A stretch of 62,271 nt of DNA, from NCBI GenBank assembly GCA_029879645.1, contig JAOUPX010000002.1, forward strand, positions 1-62,271, written 5' to 3'. This stretch comes from Nitrospinota bacterium (GTDB taxonomy: Bacteria; Nitrospinota; Nitrospinia; Nitrospinales; Nitrospinaceae). The first letter of the stretch is position 1. Each line of letters begins with the position of its first letter. This document shows, one piece after another, positions 16,465-25,957 of this stretch. The translations under genes and the position numbers were made by a program. The notes beneath the pieces are model-generated. The model saw nothing but the letters and a program-made list of their open reading frames with translations, ran no database searches and was not told the DNA's origin.

Positions 16465-18426
16465 ATGCATGAATTTTGGATGTGGATAAAAAATAACAAA
16501 GTACGGTGGTTCCAGATCTGGATATCTGCTCTGGCAGGGATTCTGCTCTTGGGAGCCGGGCCGCAGGAGGGGTACGCCCAGTACCGGCAGTTGGATATCG
16601 TCCCGGATGTTAAATCGCGTTTCAGTGCCGGATGTTCTTCCATCCAGCAATTGATGACCCAGGCGGAGTTCAAGGGGCTGGACGGGCTGGTGTTCGGCGA
16701 TTACGACCGAAATACCCTGCAATACGGGATTCCGCTGTTTGAACGCATTCTGAAAGTAAAAATTGGCCGACCGGCCTTACTGGATAACGGTGCGGCCACC
16801 TACCTCAGCGAAATCAACCAGATCGACCAATCCGACGACACGCTGGTGCTGGTGCCGGGGGTGGAAAGCGCACCCTTCTATTACTGGAGCGGCAATCCGC
16901 TGGATGAAAACCTCGTTGCGCATAATTGGGACAAGCACCTGCTGATCATCGGCCTGCCCAATTCCAGGGATTATGAGGAGATTCCCATCCTGAACAGCGG
17001 GTTTACCACCCGCTACTGGGAGGAAAATATTCTTCTGTTCCTGGTGCTGTGTACCGCCGCGCTGATCGGCCTTTACGGTTTGATGGGTAAACGCTACCGG
17101 GGGGTATCGTTCCTGTTCATGGTGATCATGGGCTTGCTGGCGGCCAATTTTCATCCCTTTAAGAGTTCGCCCTTCGACCAATACCAGGGCGATCTGGGGG
17201 TGGAACCGTACCAATATCTGATTGATTACGCCGATTCGAGAGGGGCGCTGGTGTTCTGGAGTCACCTGGAAACACCGGTCATAAAAGACCTGGCCGGTGG
17301 TCCGTTGCAGGTGAAAATTCAAACCGGAAAACATTCTGAAGATTTGCTTTTAACCCGCCATTACACCGGATTCCAGGCCTTGAGTGAAAACCGGGTATCG
17401 GCCGCCGAGCCGGGAAACGAATGGGACCGGGTCCTCACTTCGTACCTGCAAGGAGTATGGGACCGGCCCGTGTGGGGATACGGCGCCAACGATTTTCATT
17501 GCGAGGGCCCTGGGAAACTGGGAGCGGTAAGGACTGTTGTGTTGGTGAAACAGAAAAACCGGGCCAGCGTTGTGGAAGCCCTCGGAACCGGACGCATGTA
17601 TGCGGTTAAACAAAAGGATGGCAATAACCGCCTGTCCCTGGACAGGTTCGAGTTGGTCGATCCCGTGTCCGGAAACCGGGCGGTGATGGGGGAGGGATTG
17701 AAGACCGGCGAGACGCCGAATATAGAACTTAAATTGAGTATGACCGGAGCGTCGGAAAGCCACCTTGCCAAAATCAGGTTGATTCGAAACGGCAGGGTGG
17801 TGAAACAGGCGTTGGTCCGTCTGCCCTACGAGGATGTGTGGCAGGCCCCGGAAGCCGATAATTCCCTGCCATCTTATTACAGGTTGATGGTGGAATTCGA
17901 CGAGCACAACCAGCTTGTTTCCAACCCTCTCTTTGTTAATGCCGGTACCATGCGAAAGCCGGTGGTGGCCGCGGCGAATGCGGAAGACAATCCGGTGGTC
18001 AGTCCGCCTCCTCCCAGTCCGTTGCGGATTAACACCGATCCGCTTCCGCCTAAAAAACCCGAAGAAGCAGAACCTCTGGTTGCGCTGAAGCCTGAGGTGG
18101 AACCGTCTCAACCAGAACCTCAGGCCGAACCACCCGCACCGGAAACGCAAGTGACTCCGCTCCCTTCACCTGCGGCCGATTCCGAGCCGCCTGCGGCGCC
18201 ATCTTCCGGCGGGACGTATGTCGAAGTGTTGGGCGACGGTCTCCGCCTCCGCAAAGGTCCCAGCACTCAGTTCCCGGTGGTCGGAAAGGCCGATAAGGGA
18301 GAACGACTGCGCCTGGTCCGGCGGACCGAGGTGCTTTACAACGGAAAGCCCTGGATTGTGATTGAGAAAGAGGGCGACCCGGCCTACGTGTGGTCCGGAC
18401 TCGTGAAAGAACTGCCCGCCGATTAA
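16465..18426 (+). CDS. Membrane protein with degenerate PHP-like region and SH3b domain
   Basis: 653 residues from ATG 16465 (the track's TTG 16429 precedes it by 12 codons). A signal-like helix is followed by text aligned with a PHP fold: DVKSRFSAGCSSIQQL, GLDGLVFGDYDR, VPGVES, LVFWSHLE and ANDFHCEGPG. Several canonical metal His/Asp positions are changed (for example DVKSRFS where HxHS is usual). Two membrane helices interrupt the PHP part (LLFLVLCTAALIGLYGLMG and VSFLFMVIMGLLAANF). A proline-rich linker leads to a C-terminal bacterial SH3 domain (LRLRKGPSTQFPVVGKADKG). Probably a non-catalytic periplasmic, wall-associated protein. Confidence 0.65.
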   Translation: MHEFWMWIKNNKVRWFQIWISALAGILLLGAGPQEGYAQYRQLDIVPDVKSRFSAGCSSIQQLMTQAEFKGLDGLVFGDYDRNTLQYGIPLFERILKVKIGRPALLDNGAATYLSEINQIDQSDDTLVLVPGVESAPFYYWSGNPLDENLVAHNWDKHLLIIGLPNSRDYEEIPILNSGFTTRYWEENILLFLVLCTAALIGLYGLMGKRYRGVSFLFMVIMGLLAANFHPFKSSPFDQYQGDLGVEPYQYLIDYADSRGALVFWSHLETPVIKDLAGGPLQVKIQTGKHSEDLLLTRHYTGFQALSENRVSAAEPGNEWDRVLTSYLQGVWDRPVWGYGANDFHCEGPGKLGAVRTVVLVKQKNRASVVEALGTGRMYAVKQKDGNNRLSLDRFELVDPVSGNRAVMGEGLKTGETPNIELKLSMTGASESHLAKIRLIRNGRVVKQALVRLPYEDVWQAPEADNSLPSYYRLMVEFDEHNQLVSNPLFVNAGTMRKPVVAAANAEDNPVVSPPPPSPLRINTDPLPPKKPEEAEPLVALKPEVEPSQPEPQAEPPAPETQVTPLPSPAADSEPPAAPSSGGTYVEVLGDGLRLRKGPSTQFPVVGKADKGERLRLVRRTEVLYNGKPWIVIEKEGDPAYVWSGLVKELPAD

Positions 18427-18971
18427 CGGAACTGGTCCACCCGCGTTCCCCTGTTCATCGTATAAAGAAAAATGGTTTTATCGGCGCTGACTTTATCCGG
18501 CGCCATGCCCCGAATGCAAAACCGGTAACAAAGAATTTTAGCGTTGGGCTTTAACTGTTCGAGGATTTTCGGAAACAGCCGGTCGAGGGCCTGATGGGTG
18601 AGATAGATAAACAGGATGTCCGCTTCCCGGAAATCGGTATCGAAGATATTGGCGCGTACGATTTTTGCCCTGTCCTTCACTCCCGCAAGTTTTAGCCTTA
18701 GGTTGGACAGCCGGACTTTGATCGGATCGATTTCAATTCCGGTTGCATTGAGGCCATATTCCTTTACGGCCGTGATCAATACCCGCCCGTCGCCCGAACC
18801 CAGATCGATCAGGTGTTCACCCGGTTTCGTCCCACAGAAATCCAGACCGCGTTTCAAATCCCGGCGCGAAATGGGATGCCACGGAGCCCCGAACAGCGCC
18901 GGACCAATCACCATCACCGCCAACAGCAAAGCCGCACCGATGACCAGTATGGAAATCAAAGTGCCTGGCAT
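18423..18971 (-). CDS. Membrane-anchored SAM-dependent methyltransferase-like protein
   Basis: 182 residues. An N-terminal hydrophobic helix (ISILVIGAALLLAVMVIGPALF) anchors a compact class I methyltransferase: motif I LIDLGSGDGRVLI, an acidic strand end GIEIDP, and ADILFIYLTHQALDRLFP. It resembles small membrane-tethered methyltransferases seen in many proteobacteria; the substrate is unknown. Its ATG is only three bases after the stop of the ABC-F gene, so the two are translationally coupled. Its stop overlaps the 3' end of the convergent PHP-like gene. Confidence 0.8.
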   Translation of the reverse strand: MPGTLISILVIGAALLLAVMVIGPALFGAPWHPISRRDLKRGLDFCGTKPGEHLIDLGSGDGRVLITAVKEYGLNATGIEIDPIKVRLSNLRLKLAGVKDRAKIVRANIFDTDFREADILFIYLTHQALDRLFPKILEQLKPNAKILCYRFCIRGMAPDKVSADKTIFLYTMNRGTRVDQFR

Positions 18972-18974
18972 AAT

Positions 18975-20927
18975 TTACGAGGAGGTAGTCTGGGTGTTTT
19001 CGATTTTCTCCGACAGGAGATCCCATTCTTTGGTGAGTTTGTCTTCTTTCCACGCCAGTGTTTTTTGCTGCTCCAGCGTATCCATCAATTCCTGTTTCCG
19101 GTCATCCTGATATAATCCTGAGTCGGCGAGAACGTTTTCGATTTTCTGTTTTTCCTGCATGATCGTTTCCAGCTCCTGCTCGACCTTTTTCAGTTTTTCC
19201 TGCAGGGGTTTGATCTGGCGGTAGCGCAGGTTACGCGCTTCGGCTTCCTGCCGTTTGCGTTGCTTGTCTTTTTTCGAGGCGCTTGGTTTTTGGGGTTCCA
19301 CAGATTCCACCAGAGCCGCCGCTGTGGTTTCGGCCTCGCGCGACTTGGCCCACTCGTAATCGCTGTAACTCCCGACATACTCTTTGACGGCTCCGGCGTT
19401 CACTTCCCAAACGCGGTCGATGATGCCGTCCAGAAAATACCGGTCATGCGAGATGGTCACCAGGGTGCCTTCATAGTCCGCCAGCGCCGCCGCCAGCATT
19501 TCGCAGGAGCGCATGTCGAGATGGTTGGTCGGTTCGTCGAGCAGGATAAACGAAGCAGGGGAGGCCAGCATGCGCGCCAGTGACAGGCGCGACCGTTCTC
19601 CGCCGGACAGCACCGACACCTTTTTCTGCACGTCATTCCCGGAGAACAGAAACGCGCCGAGGATGCTCTGCTTTTGGGTGCGCAATAAATGCCCCGCGAC
19701 TTCATCCAGCGATTCCAGAACCGTATGTTTGATATCTAGGGCTTCAATCTGGTGCTGTGCGAAATAGGCTCGGGTGACGTTGGTACCCAGGATGATATCG
19801 CCCTTTTCATATTCAACCACTCCCGCCAGTAATTTGAGCAGGGTGGATTTGCCCGCGCCGTTTTCTCCCACCAGGGCGACTTTGAATCCGCGTTCCAGCA
19901 GGATCGAGAAATCGCGGTACACCACTACATCGCCGTAACTTTTACACACATTCTTCACTTCCGCAACGAGGCGGCCGGTGCGTTTTGGTTGTGGAAAACG
20001 GAATCGAATGGTTTTCGATTGCTGGAACGTTTCGACCTTGTCCATTTTTTCCAGCATCTTCATTTTACTTTTGACTTGAGTGGCCTTGGTATTTTTTGCA
20101 CGGAACCGCTCGATGAACTTTTCCACCTGCTCGACCCGGCGCGACTGGTTGGCGGCTTCGGCTTCCAGTTGGGCGATGCGTTCTTCCTTCAACCTTTCAA
20201 ACGTATCGTAGTTTCCGGTGTAAACGTTCAGCTTGCCGCGGTCGAGTTCGATGATGCGCCCGACCAGCGCGTTCAAGAATCGCCGGTCATGAGAAATGAG
20301 CAGAATACTTCCGTCGTAGCTTTTAAGAAACGATTCCAGCCAGATGACCGATTGCAGGTCGAGGTGGTTGGTTGGCTCGTCCAGCAGGAGCACGTCCGGA
20401 TTCTGCAAAAGCAGTCGTGCCAGCTCGGCTCGCATGCGCCAGCCGCCGGAGAATTTTTCGAGAGGCTGGTCCAGTTGGTCGGGTTTGAAGGACAGTCCGA
20501 GAAGAATGGTTTTGGCGCGGGCCTCGCGTTCGTAGCCGCCAAGCCGCTCGAACTCGTGTTGGAGATGACCGTATCGTTTGCTCCATTCCTCAGGGGAACG
20601 TTTGTGAAATGCCGAATCGTTCTCCAAACGCTCCATTTCACGGGAGACTTCACTGAAATACGAGTCGCCGTGAATCACCCGGTCCAGCACACTGCCTCCG
20701 GAACTGGCCAGTTCCTGTTCCAGCATGGCGGCGCGTGCGCCCTTGCGCAGGACGACTTTTCCGGAGTCCAGTCCTTCCGAGTTGACGATGGCGCGAAAGA
20801 GCGTGGTTTTGCCCATGCCGTTTTCGCCGATCAGCCCGACACGTTCCTTCGGCCTCAGATGAAAACTGATGTCGTCGAACAGGATCTTGGGGCCGAACTG
20901 CTTTTGTAAATTTTGAAGGTAGATCAT
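18975..20927 (-). CDS. ABC-F family ATPase
   Basis: 650 residues, two ABC cassettes and no membrane segments. Walker A loops are GENGMGKTTL and GENGAGKSTL; ABC signatures are KFSGGWRMRAELARLL and LSGGERSRLSLARML. Each is followed by LLLDEPTNHLD-type Walker B boxes. A helical linker between cassettes (VEQVEKFIERFRAKNTKATQ) and a C-terminal coiled coil match Uup/YheS-type members. ABC-F proteins act on ribosomes (translation-factor or ribosome-protection roles); the exact subtype is not certain. Coupled to the downstream methyltransferase. Confidence 0.92.
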   Translation of the reverse strand: MIYLQNLQKQFGPKILFDDISFHLRPKERVGLIGENGMGKTTLFRAIVNSEGLDSGKVVLRKGARAAMLEQELASSGGSVLDRVIHGDSYFSEVSREMERLENDSAFHKRSPEEWSKRYGHLQHEFERLGGYEREARAKTILLGLSFKPDQLDQPLEKFSGGWRMRAELARLLLQNPDVLLLDEPTNHLDLQSVIWLESFLKSYDGSILLISHDRRFLNALVGRIIELDRGKLNVYTGNYDTFERLKEERIAQLEAEAANQSRRVEQVEKFIERFRAKNTKATQVKSKMKMLEKMDKVETFQQSKTIRFRFPQPKRTGRLVAEVKNVCKSYGDVVVYRDFSILLERGFKVALVGENGAGKSTLLKLLAGVVEYEKGDIILGTNVTRAYFAQHQIEALDIKHTVLESLDEVAGHLLRTQKQSILGAFLFSGNDVQKKVSVLSGGERSRLSLARMLASPASFILLDEPTNHLDMRSCEMLAAALADYEGTLVTISHDRYFLDGIIDRVWEVNAGAVKEYVGSYSDYEWAKSREAETTAAALVESVEPQKPSASKKDKQRKRQEAEARNLRYRQIKPLQEKLKKVEQELETIMQEKQKIENVLADSGLYQDDRKQELMDTLEQQKTLAWKEDKLTKEWDLLSEKIENTQTTSS

Positions 20928-20943
20928 GGAATAATTACACCGA

Positions 20944-21912
20944 TCACCGCTGTTGGCGGAGTTTGGGGTTATAGGCTTCGCGCAGGCCTTCGCCGCACAG
21001 GTTGAACGCCAGCACCACGAACAGGATGGTGAAGCCTGGAATAAATGTCAGCCACGGCGCGTCAAAAATGAAGCCTTTGCCGTCGGAAAGGATATTCCCC
21101 CAGGTGGCGTCGGGGGGTTGCACGCCGAAACCGAGAAAGCTGAGCGCCGATTCGGTCAGAATCGCTGTTGCCACGCCGATGGTGGCGGATACCAGCACCG
21201 GCGCGATGGCGTTCGGCACGATATGTTGAAAGATGATGCGCATTTCCGGGATGGCCTGACTGCGCGCGGCGAGGACGTAATCCTGTTCGCGCAGGGATAA
21301 AAATTCGGCGCGCACCAGGCGCGCGGTGCCCATCCAACTGGTGAGGCCGATGACAATCATGATGTTATAGATGCTGGGGGGTAACAAGGCGACCACCGTT
21401 AAAATCAGAAAGAAAGTTGGAAAGCATAACATGATGTCGACAAACCGCATGATTAAAGTGTCGACGGTCATCCACCCGAAACGAATGCGGCCGTAAAATC
21501 CCGCCAGCCCTCCCAAAAAAATGCCGACGAAAACCGAGATGCCGACGGCGACAAAACCGATGGTGAGCGATACGGGTGTTCCCTCCAGCATGCGCGAGAA
21601 GACATCGCGTCCCAGCTCGTCGGTTCCCAGCAGATAGATGCCGAAAGGCGGCGCGTCCTCCGGTTTGACCAGATTGCTTTTGAACGGCGTCAGCGGCGGC
21701 AGGAATTTATCCGACAGGCGGACCGTGGCCGGGCTGAACGGGGCGCTGTACTTCGTCAGGAGGATGGCGACTATGGAGAGGGCGAAAAGGAAAATTAAAA
21801 ACCACAGACTGAGCACCGCGCTCCGGTTTTTCCGGAATATGTTCCACTTCTCGCGGATCGGGCTCATCTCTTGCTCAGTAAGCGTGCCGCCGCTTTGTTC
21901 CGCTAGTTCCAT
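20944..21912 (-). CDS. OppC/DppC-type ABC transporter permease
   Basis: 322 residues from ATG 21912, preceded by AGGA; the track start at 21972 lies inside the previous gene. An N-terminal cytoplasmic stretch, a first helix (AVLSLWFLIFLFALSIVAILL), the periplasmic loop with LLGTDELGRDVFSRML and the EAA-like loop EMRIIFQHIVPNAIAP identify the OppC side of a peptide/nickel-type importer. It starts eight bases after the OppB-type gene stop, forming a permease pair. No solute-binding protein or transporter ATPase is adjacent in the window, so the substrate is unknown. Confidence 0.9.
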   Translation of the reverse strand: MELAEQSGGTLTEQEMSPIREKWNIFRKNRSAVLSLWFLIFLFALSIVAILLTKYSAPFSPATVRLSDKFLPPLTPFKSNLVKPEDAPPFGIYLLGTDELGRDVFSRMLEGTPVSLTIGFVAVGISVFVGIFLGGLAGFYGRIRFGWMTVDTLIMRFVDIMLCFPTFFLILTVVALLPPSIYNIMIVIGLTSWMGTARLVRAEFLSLREQDYVLAARSQAIPEMRIIFQHIVPNAIAPVLVSATIGVATAILTESALSFLGFGVQPPDATWGNILSDGKGFIFDAPWLTFIPGFTILFVVLAFNLCGEGLREAYNPKLRQQR

Positions 21913-21919
21913 GGGTTCC

Positions 21920-22882
21920 TCATTGCAGTTTGATCCTCGGATCCGCCACCGCGTATAAAATGTCCGAAACAAAAGTTCCGATCAGAGTCAGAATGGCGGT
22001 GATGAAGTTCAGGGTCAGGATCACCGGAAAATCCCGGTTCATGATGGCTTCGAATCCGAGCCGCCCCAGTCCCGGCCAGGAAAAAATGGTTTCAATGATG
22101 ACGGAACCGCCGATGAGGCCGGGAATCATCAGGCCAAACATGGTGATGAACGGCAGGAGCGCATTGCGCAGTCCGTGTTTGTAGATGACGGTTTCCTCCG
22201 ACAAACCCTTGGCGCGGGCGGTGCGGATGTAGTCCATGTGAATCACTTCCAGCATCTGCGACCGGACATAACGCGACAGCACGGCGATGCTCCCCGAAGC
22301 GAAGATCAGCGCGGGGATGGTGAGGTGCCAGATTCGGTCCATCGTTTGAAACAGGGGACCCGCATCTTCAAAACCGAAAGTGCTGATGCCTATCACCGGA
22401 ACGTCAAATATCCTCACCATTACGATGATGCAGATGTACGCCAGAAAAAAACCGGGAAAAGAAATGAGAATGTAGGACAACAGGGTTCCCCCCTTATCCA
22501 GCAGGGAGCCGCGCTTGATCGCCGCCTGCACGCCGAACGGGAACGCGATGCACCAGGTGATCAGCGTGGTCACCAGAAACAGCGGCAGGGAGTTGAGGAA
22601 CCGGTCCCATATTTTCCCGAGAACGGGCTGGTTGTCCTTGAACGATTTCAACTGGCCGGTGAACAGGTCGCGCATCCAATAGGCGTATTGCACATGCGGC
22701 GGGTCGTCCAGATGGAACGCGGCGCGGATGCGGGCGATGTCCTCCGCTTTCATGCGCGGGTTCATCGGGTCCACCAGGCTGGGGTCGCCGGGGGCGAGGT
22801 GGACCACCGAATGCGCGATGATCGAGATGAACACCAGCAGGATCAGCCGCTGGCCTATGTTGCGTATCAGAAATGCGGTCAT
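21920..22882 (-). CDS. OppB/DppB-type ABC transporter permease
   Basis: 320 residues. It starts MTAFLIRNIGQRLILLVFI, followed by the DppB-like loop HLAPGDPSLVDP and RIRAAFHLDDPPHVQYAYW, then five further hydrophobic helices. The EAA loop IRTARAKGLSEETVIYKHGLRNALLP contacts the ATPase subunits in this family. It ends IRDF-like text FVSDILYAVADPRIK, typical of OppB/DppB/YejB. First gene of a permease pair; the region directly upstream holds only a dispersed repeat and the divergent Nif3-like gene. Confidence 0.9.
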   Translation of the reverse strand: MTAFLIRNIGQRLILLVFISIIAHSVVHLAPGDPSLVDPMNPRMKAEDIARIRAAFHLDDPPHVQYAYWMRDLFTGQLKSFKDNQPVLGKIWDRFLNSLPLFLVTTLITWCIAFPFGVQAAIKRGSLLDKGGTLLSYILISFPGFFLAYICIIVMVRIFDVPVIGISTFGFEDAGPLFQTMDRIWHLTIPALIFASGSIAVLSRYVRSQMLEVIHMDYIRTARAKGLSEETVIYKHGLRNALLPFITMFGLMIPGLIGGSVIIETIFSWPGLGRLGFEAIMNRDFPVILTLNFITAILTLIGTFVSDILYAVADPRIKLQ

Positions 22883-22891
22883 ATTATTCCA

Positions 22892-22961
22892 ATGTCATGC
22901 TGAGCTTGTCGAAGCATGACATGTGCTCCCTCACCCGGCCCTCTCCCACCAGGGGAGAGGG
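22892..22961. repeat. Two adjacent palindromes of dispersed-repeat type
   Basis: First palindrome: ATGTCATGC...GCATGACAT (22892-22922) around TGAGCTTGTCGAA. Second: CCCTCTCCC-ACCA-GGGGAGAGGG (22939-22961). Both sit between the divergent OppB and Nif3-like starts and do not encode protein. A related TTCGACAGGCTCAGGGTGAC-like unit is at 26133-26153. Short palindromes of this type recur across many environmental genomes (recollection, not searched). Confidence 0.7.
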
Positions 22962-23038
22962 TTTATTGAATTAAATTCGTCCGGTTTTATTCTGTGATCC
23001 TGTCGAAGGATTTTCCCGAATTTGCTATACTTCTTTAC

Positions 23039-23788
23039 ATGGACATTATACAGATCGCCCGCTACCTCGACCAGCTATTGGATATCGAAAATATCAAGGA
23101 TTCCTCCCGCGCCGTGAACGGCCTGCAGGTGCAGAATACCGGGACCATCCGCAAAGTGGGCCTGGCGGTGGACGCGTGCCGGGCGACCATCGATATGGCC
23201 ATCGAGCGCGATTGCCAGATGATGTTCGTGCATCACGGCCTTTTCTGGGGCGGACTGCAACCCGTGCGGGGACCGCATTACGACAAGCTGTCGGCCATGA
23301 TGCGGGCCAACCTGGGGCTGTACTCAGCCCACCTGCCGTTGGACATGCATCCTGTACTTGGCAACAACCGCGCCCTGGCAGAGAAAATCAGCCTCGAACA
23401 CCCGGAAGCGTTTGGCGAATACGAAGGGCAACTCATCGGCCTCAAGGGAAAAGTAAAACGCCAGTCCTCAAAGCAGTTAGCCCAGGCGTTGGAAGAAAAA
23501 CTGGGCGCTCCCGTCAAGGTCATCGGCGAGGGCGAAGTCGAGCGGATCGGACTGGTCTCCGGCGGTGCGGGGGATATTGTCGGCCAGGCGGTGAAGGAGG
23601 GGCTGGACTGCTACATCACCGGCGAAGGGGAGAATCATCAGTATCACGAAGCGATCGAAGGCGGATGCGTGCTCATGTTCGCCGGCCACTACGCGACGGA
23701 GACCGGCGGCGTCCAGGCCGTCGGCAAACACCTCGAACAACAATTCGGCCTCGCTACCGAATTTTTAGATTATCCGACGGGGTTATAA
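23039..23788 (+). CDS. Nif3-like dinuclear metal centre protein
   Basis: 249 residues from ATG 23039, the usual start for the family (MDIIQIARYLDQLLDIENIK); the upstream GTG in the track adds an unlikely extension. Metal-binding text: MMFVHHGLFWGG, YSAHLPLDMH and FAGHYATETGGVQAV. This is the compact form of the Nif3/YbgI/GTP cyclohydrolase I type 2-like family, without the middle PII-like insert. The proteins bind two metal ions; their cellular role is not settled. Confidence 0.9.
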   Translation: MDIIQIARYLDQLLDIENIKDSSRAVNGLQVQNTGTIRKVGLAVDACRATIDMAIERDCQMMFVHHGLFWGGLQPVRGPHYDKLSAMMRANLGLYSAHLPLDMHPVLGNNRALAEKISLEHPEAFGEYEGQLIGLKGKVKRQSSKQLAQALEEKLGAPVKVIGEGEVERIGLVSGGAGDIVGQAVKEGLDCYITGEGENHQYHEAIEGGCVLMFAGHYATETGGVQAVGKHLEQQFGLATEFLDYPTGL

Positions 23789-24045
23789 GTCTTCCTGGCC
23801 GGACCTGCCATTCAATATCTTTGTAATTCCCCTTCTTAAGTGAATTTCTATCTGACCCCGCCGGGCATCGAGTTGCAGCCACCTTGATGAAAAGTATTTC
23901 ATGACAGGCCTTGAGAAATATTTGACCAAAAACGGGCTTGCTGAATCTGAATTTTCCTTTAAATTAAGAGTACGGATAAAAATTATGCGGAAGGGATCTT
24001 TTCCCTGGGGGAATTGTGTGAATTAGTGTTGAGGAGTGAGTTTCC

Positions 24046-25902
24046 ATGTCTATGACGCATGAGCAGTTTGTTGAATTGGTCCAGCGGTCGGAACAGCAAG
24101 TTAAAGATAACCAGAAGGGGTATCAATCTAAATTATTGATGTTCGCAGCTCTGGGTTATGTGGCGATTGGTCTGATCCTGGTGGCATTGCTGGTTGTGAT
24201 CGGTGGCTCCGTCTGGTTTGCGCTGAAAAGCAGTACCTTTGCGATTCTTCTACTTAAGAAAAAACTAATCATTCCATTAGTGATTTTGGCGTGGGTTCTG
24301 ATCAAATCTCTGTGGGTGAGATTTGACGCACCCCAAGGCTACGAGCTTACGCGTGAAGAGTTCCCCGAGTTGTTCAAGGTCATTGATCAACTCAGGAAGC
24401 AATTGGACGCCCTTCCGGTGCATCAGGTCTTACTCAATCCTGAGTTGAATGCTTCGGTGATTCAAACGCCCCGGTTGGGTGTTTTCGGGTGGCAGAAGAA
24501 TACATTGACGTTGGGGTTGGAGCTGTTATTAATTTTATCTCCCGAAGAAGCCAAAGCGGTATTGGCGCATGAATTCGGTCATCTCTCCAACAATCACAGT
24601 CGTTTTTCCGGATGGATTTACCGGGTGCGGATCACCTGGCAAAAAGTCATGGATACCTTTGATGGTTCCGATGGATTTGGGACAGGAATTTTGAGGCGGT
24701 TTTTCGATTGGTATGTTCCACGGTTTTCAGCCTATTCGTTTGCCCTGGCACGAGATAATGAATACGAAGCCGACGCGATTTCTGCCGAACTCACCTCCAC
24801 CCTCACCGCCAGCCAGGCTCTGGTGAGGGTTAATGTGGCGGCGCCATATGTGGAGGAGCATTACTGGAAACATTTTTTTAAGAAGGCAGACACACATCCG
24901 CAACCCGTGGATCACCCGTACCAGGGAATGTCCAGTTTCCTGTCCGAAAACAGTCAGGCGACCCGGGACATCAAGGAGTGCTTTGCTAAAGAAATGAAGC
25001 AGGAAACAGAGTATCACGACACCCATCCCGCCTTACGGGACCGGTTAAAAGCGCTGGGTGAAAAGTCCGTGCCGTTCAAGAGAACAGAAGTTTCTGCGGC
25101 GAAGGTTTGGCTGGGGAAAAACTTTGAAAAAATTTTAAAAGATTTCGATGCCGACTGGAAAAAGCATAACGCCGAGGGTTGGCGCGAGCGATATGATTAT
25201 GCCGCGAAGAGCATGAAAACCCTCCAGACCCTGGAAAGCCGGAGCACCGAATCCCTTTCGGATGATGAACTTTGGGATAAAGCCCGGTTGACGAGGGAGT
25301 TCCGCCCGGACAAAGATCCTGTGCCGTTTTTCCAAGAGTATCAAAAAAGGCATCCGGGTGACCGCGACGTTAGTTTTGTCATAGGCGATATCCTATCCGA
25401 AAAAAATGATGAGTCCTGTGTCGCGCATTTCAAGGAAGCGGCCAAGGAGATGCGTCTGAGATTTCGCGCCTGCGAAGAGGCCTATGGTTTTTTTAAACGA
25501 GCCGGGCGCAAACAGGAAGCCGAGGAATGGTATAAACGGGCCGTGAAACAGATGGAGATCGATCAGGGCGCGGAAGCCGAGCGGGAGGGTTGCTCGGTGA
25601 AGGATTCCTACAAGCAACCCGATATATCCGAAGCGTATAAAAAGCAATTATTGGAAATGCTTTCCCTGAACCCTAAAGTGACGGACGCCTGGCTGGCGCA
25701 AAAACGCGTGAGGTATTACACGGATGATCCGGTCTATATCGTTGCCTTTAAATACAAAGGATGGTTTCAAGATTGGGAGAAGGTTATGGAATCGGTGGGC
25801 GGACAAATTGATATTCCAGCGACTGTGTTTATGATTGTCAAAGGGGGAGATTATGCACCGCTGGCCAAGAAGGTGATCAAAGTGGGGGAGAAAATTTTGT
25901 AG
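24046..25902 (+). CDS. M48-family membrane metalloprotease with helical C-terminus
   Basis: 618 residues with GAGGAG ahead of the ATG. Two hydrophobic segments near residues 28-60 and 70-90 anchor the protein. The zinc site is HEFGH at 175-179 in VLAHEFGHLSNNHS; the third ligand region is LARDNEYEADAISAEL. This is the HtpX/Ste24-like M48 pattern. After residue ~330 come ~290 helical residues with TPR-like stretches (EEWYKRAVKQMEIDQ). The extension is longer than in HtpX and resembles M48 proteins fused to TPRs. It probably degrades membrane or periplasmic substrates, but the side of action is not determined. Confidence 0.88.
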   Translation: MSMTHEQFVELVQRSEQQVKDNQKGYQSKLLMFAALGYVAIGLILVALLVVIGGSVWFALKSSTFAILLLKKKLIIPLVILAWVLIKSLWVRFDAPQGYELTREEFPELFKVIDQLRKQLDALPVHQVLLNPELNASVIQTPRLGVFGWQKNTLTLGLELLLILSPEEAKAVLAHEFGHLSNNHSRFSGWIYRVRITWQKVMDTFDGSDGFGTGILRRFFDWYVPRFSAYSFALARDNEYEADAISAELTSTLTASQALVRVNVAAPYVEEHYWKHFFKKADTHPQPVDHPYQGMSSFLSENSQATRDIKECFAKEMKQETEYHDTHPALRDRLKALGEKSVPFKRTEVSAAKVWLGKNFEKILKDFDADWKKHNAEGWRERYDYAAKSMKTLQTLESRSTESLSDDELWDKARLTREFRPDKDPVPFFQEYQKRHPGDRDVSFVIGDILSEKNDESCVAHFKEAAKEMRLRFRACEEAYGFFKRAGRKQEAEEWYKRAVKQMEIDQGAEAEREGCSVKDSYKQPDISEAYKKQLLEMLSLNPKVTDAWLAQKRVRYYTDDPVYIVAFKYKGWFQDWEKVMESVGGQIDIPATVFMIVKGGDYAPLAKKVIKVGEKIL

Positions 25903-25957
25903 GTGGCAGCCGTTCCCCTGGCAACCTCAGCAGAGGTGGGCGGTGTTTTAGAAGAAA

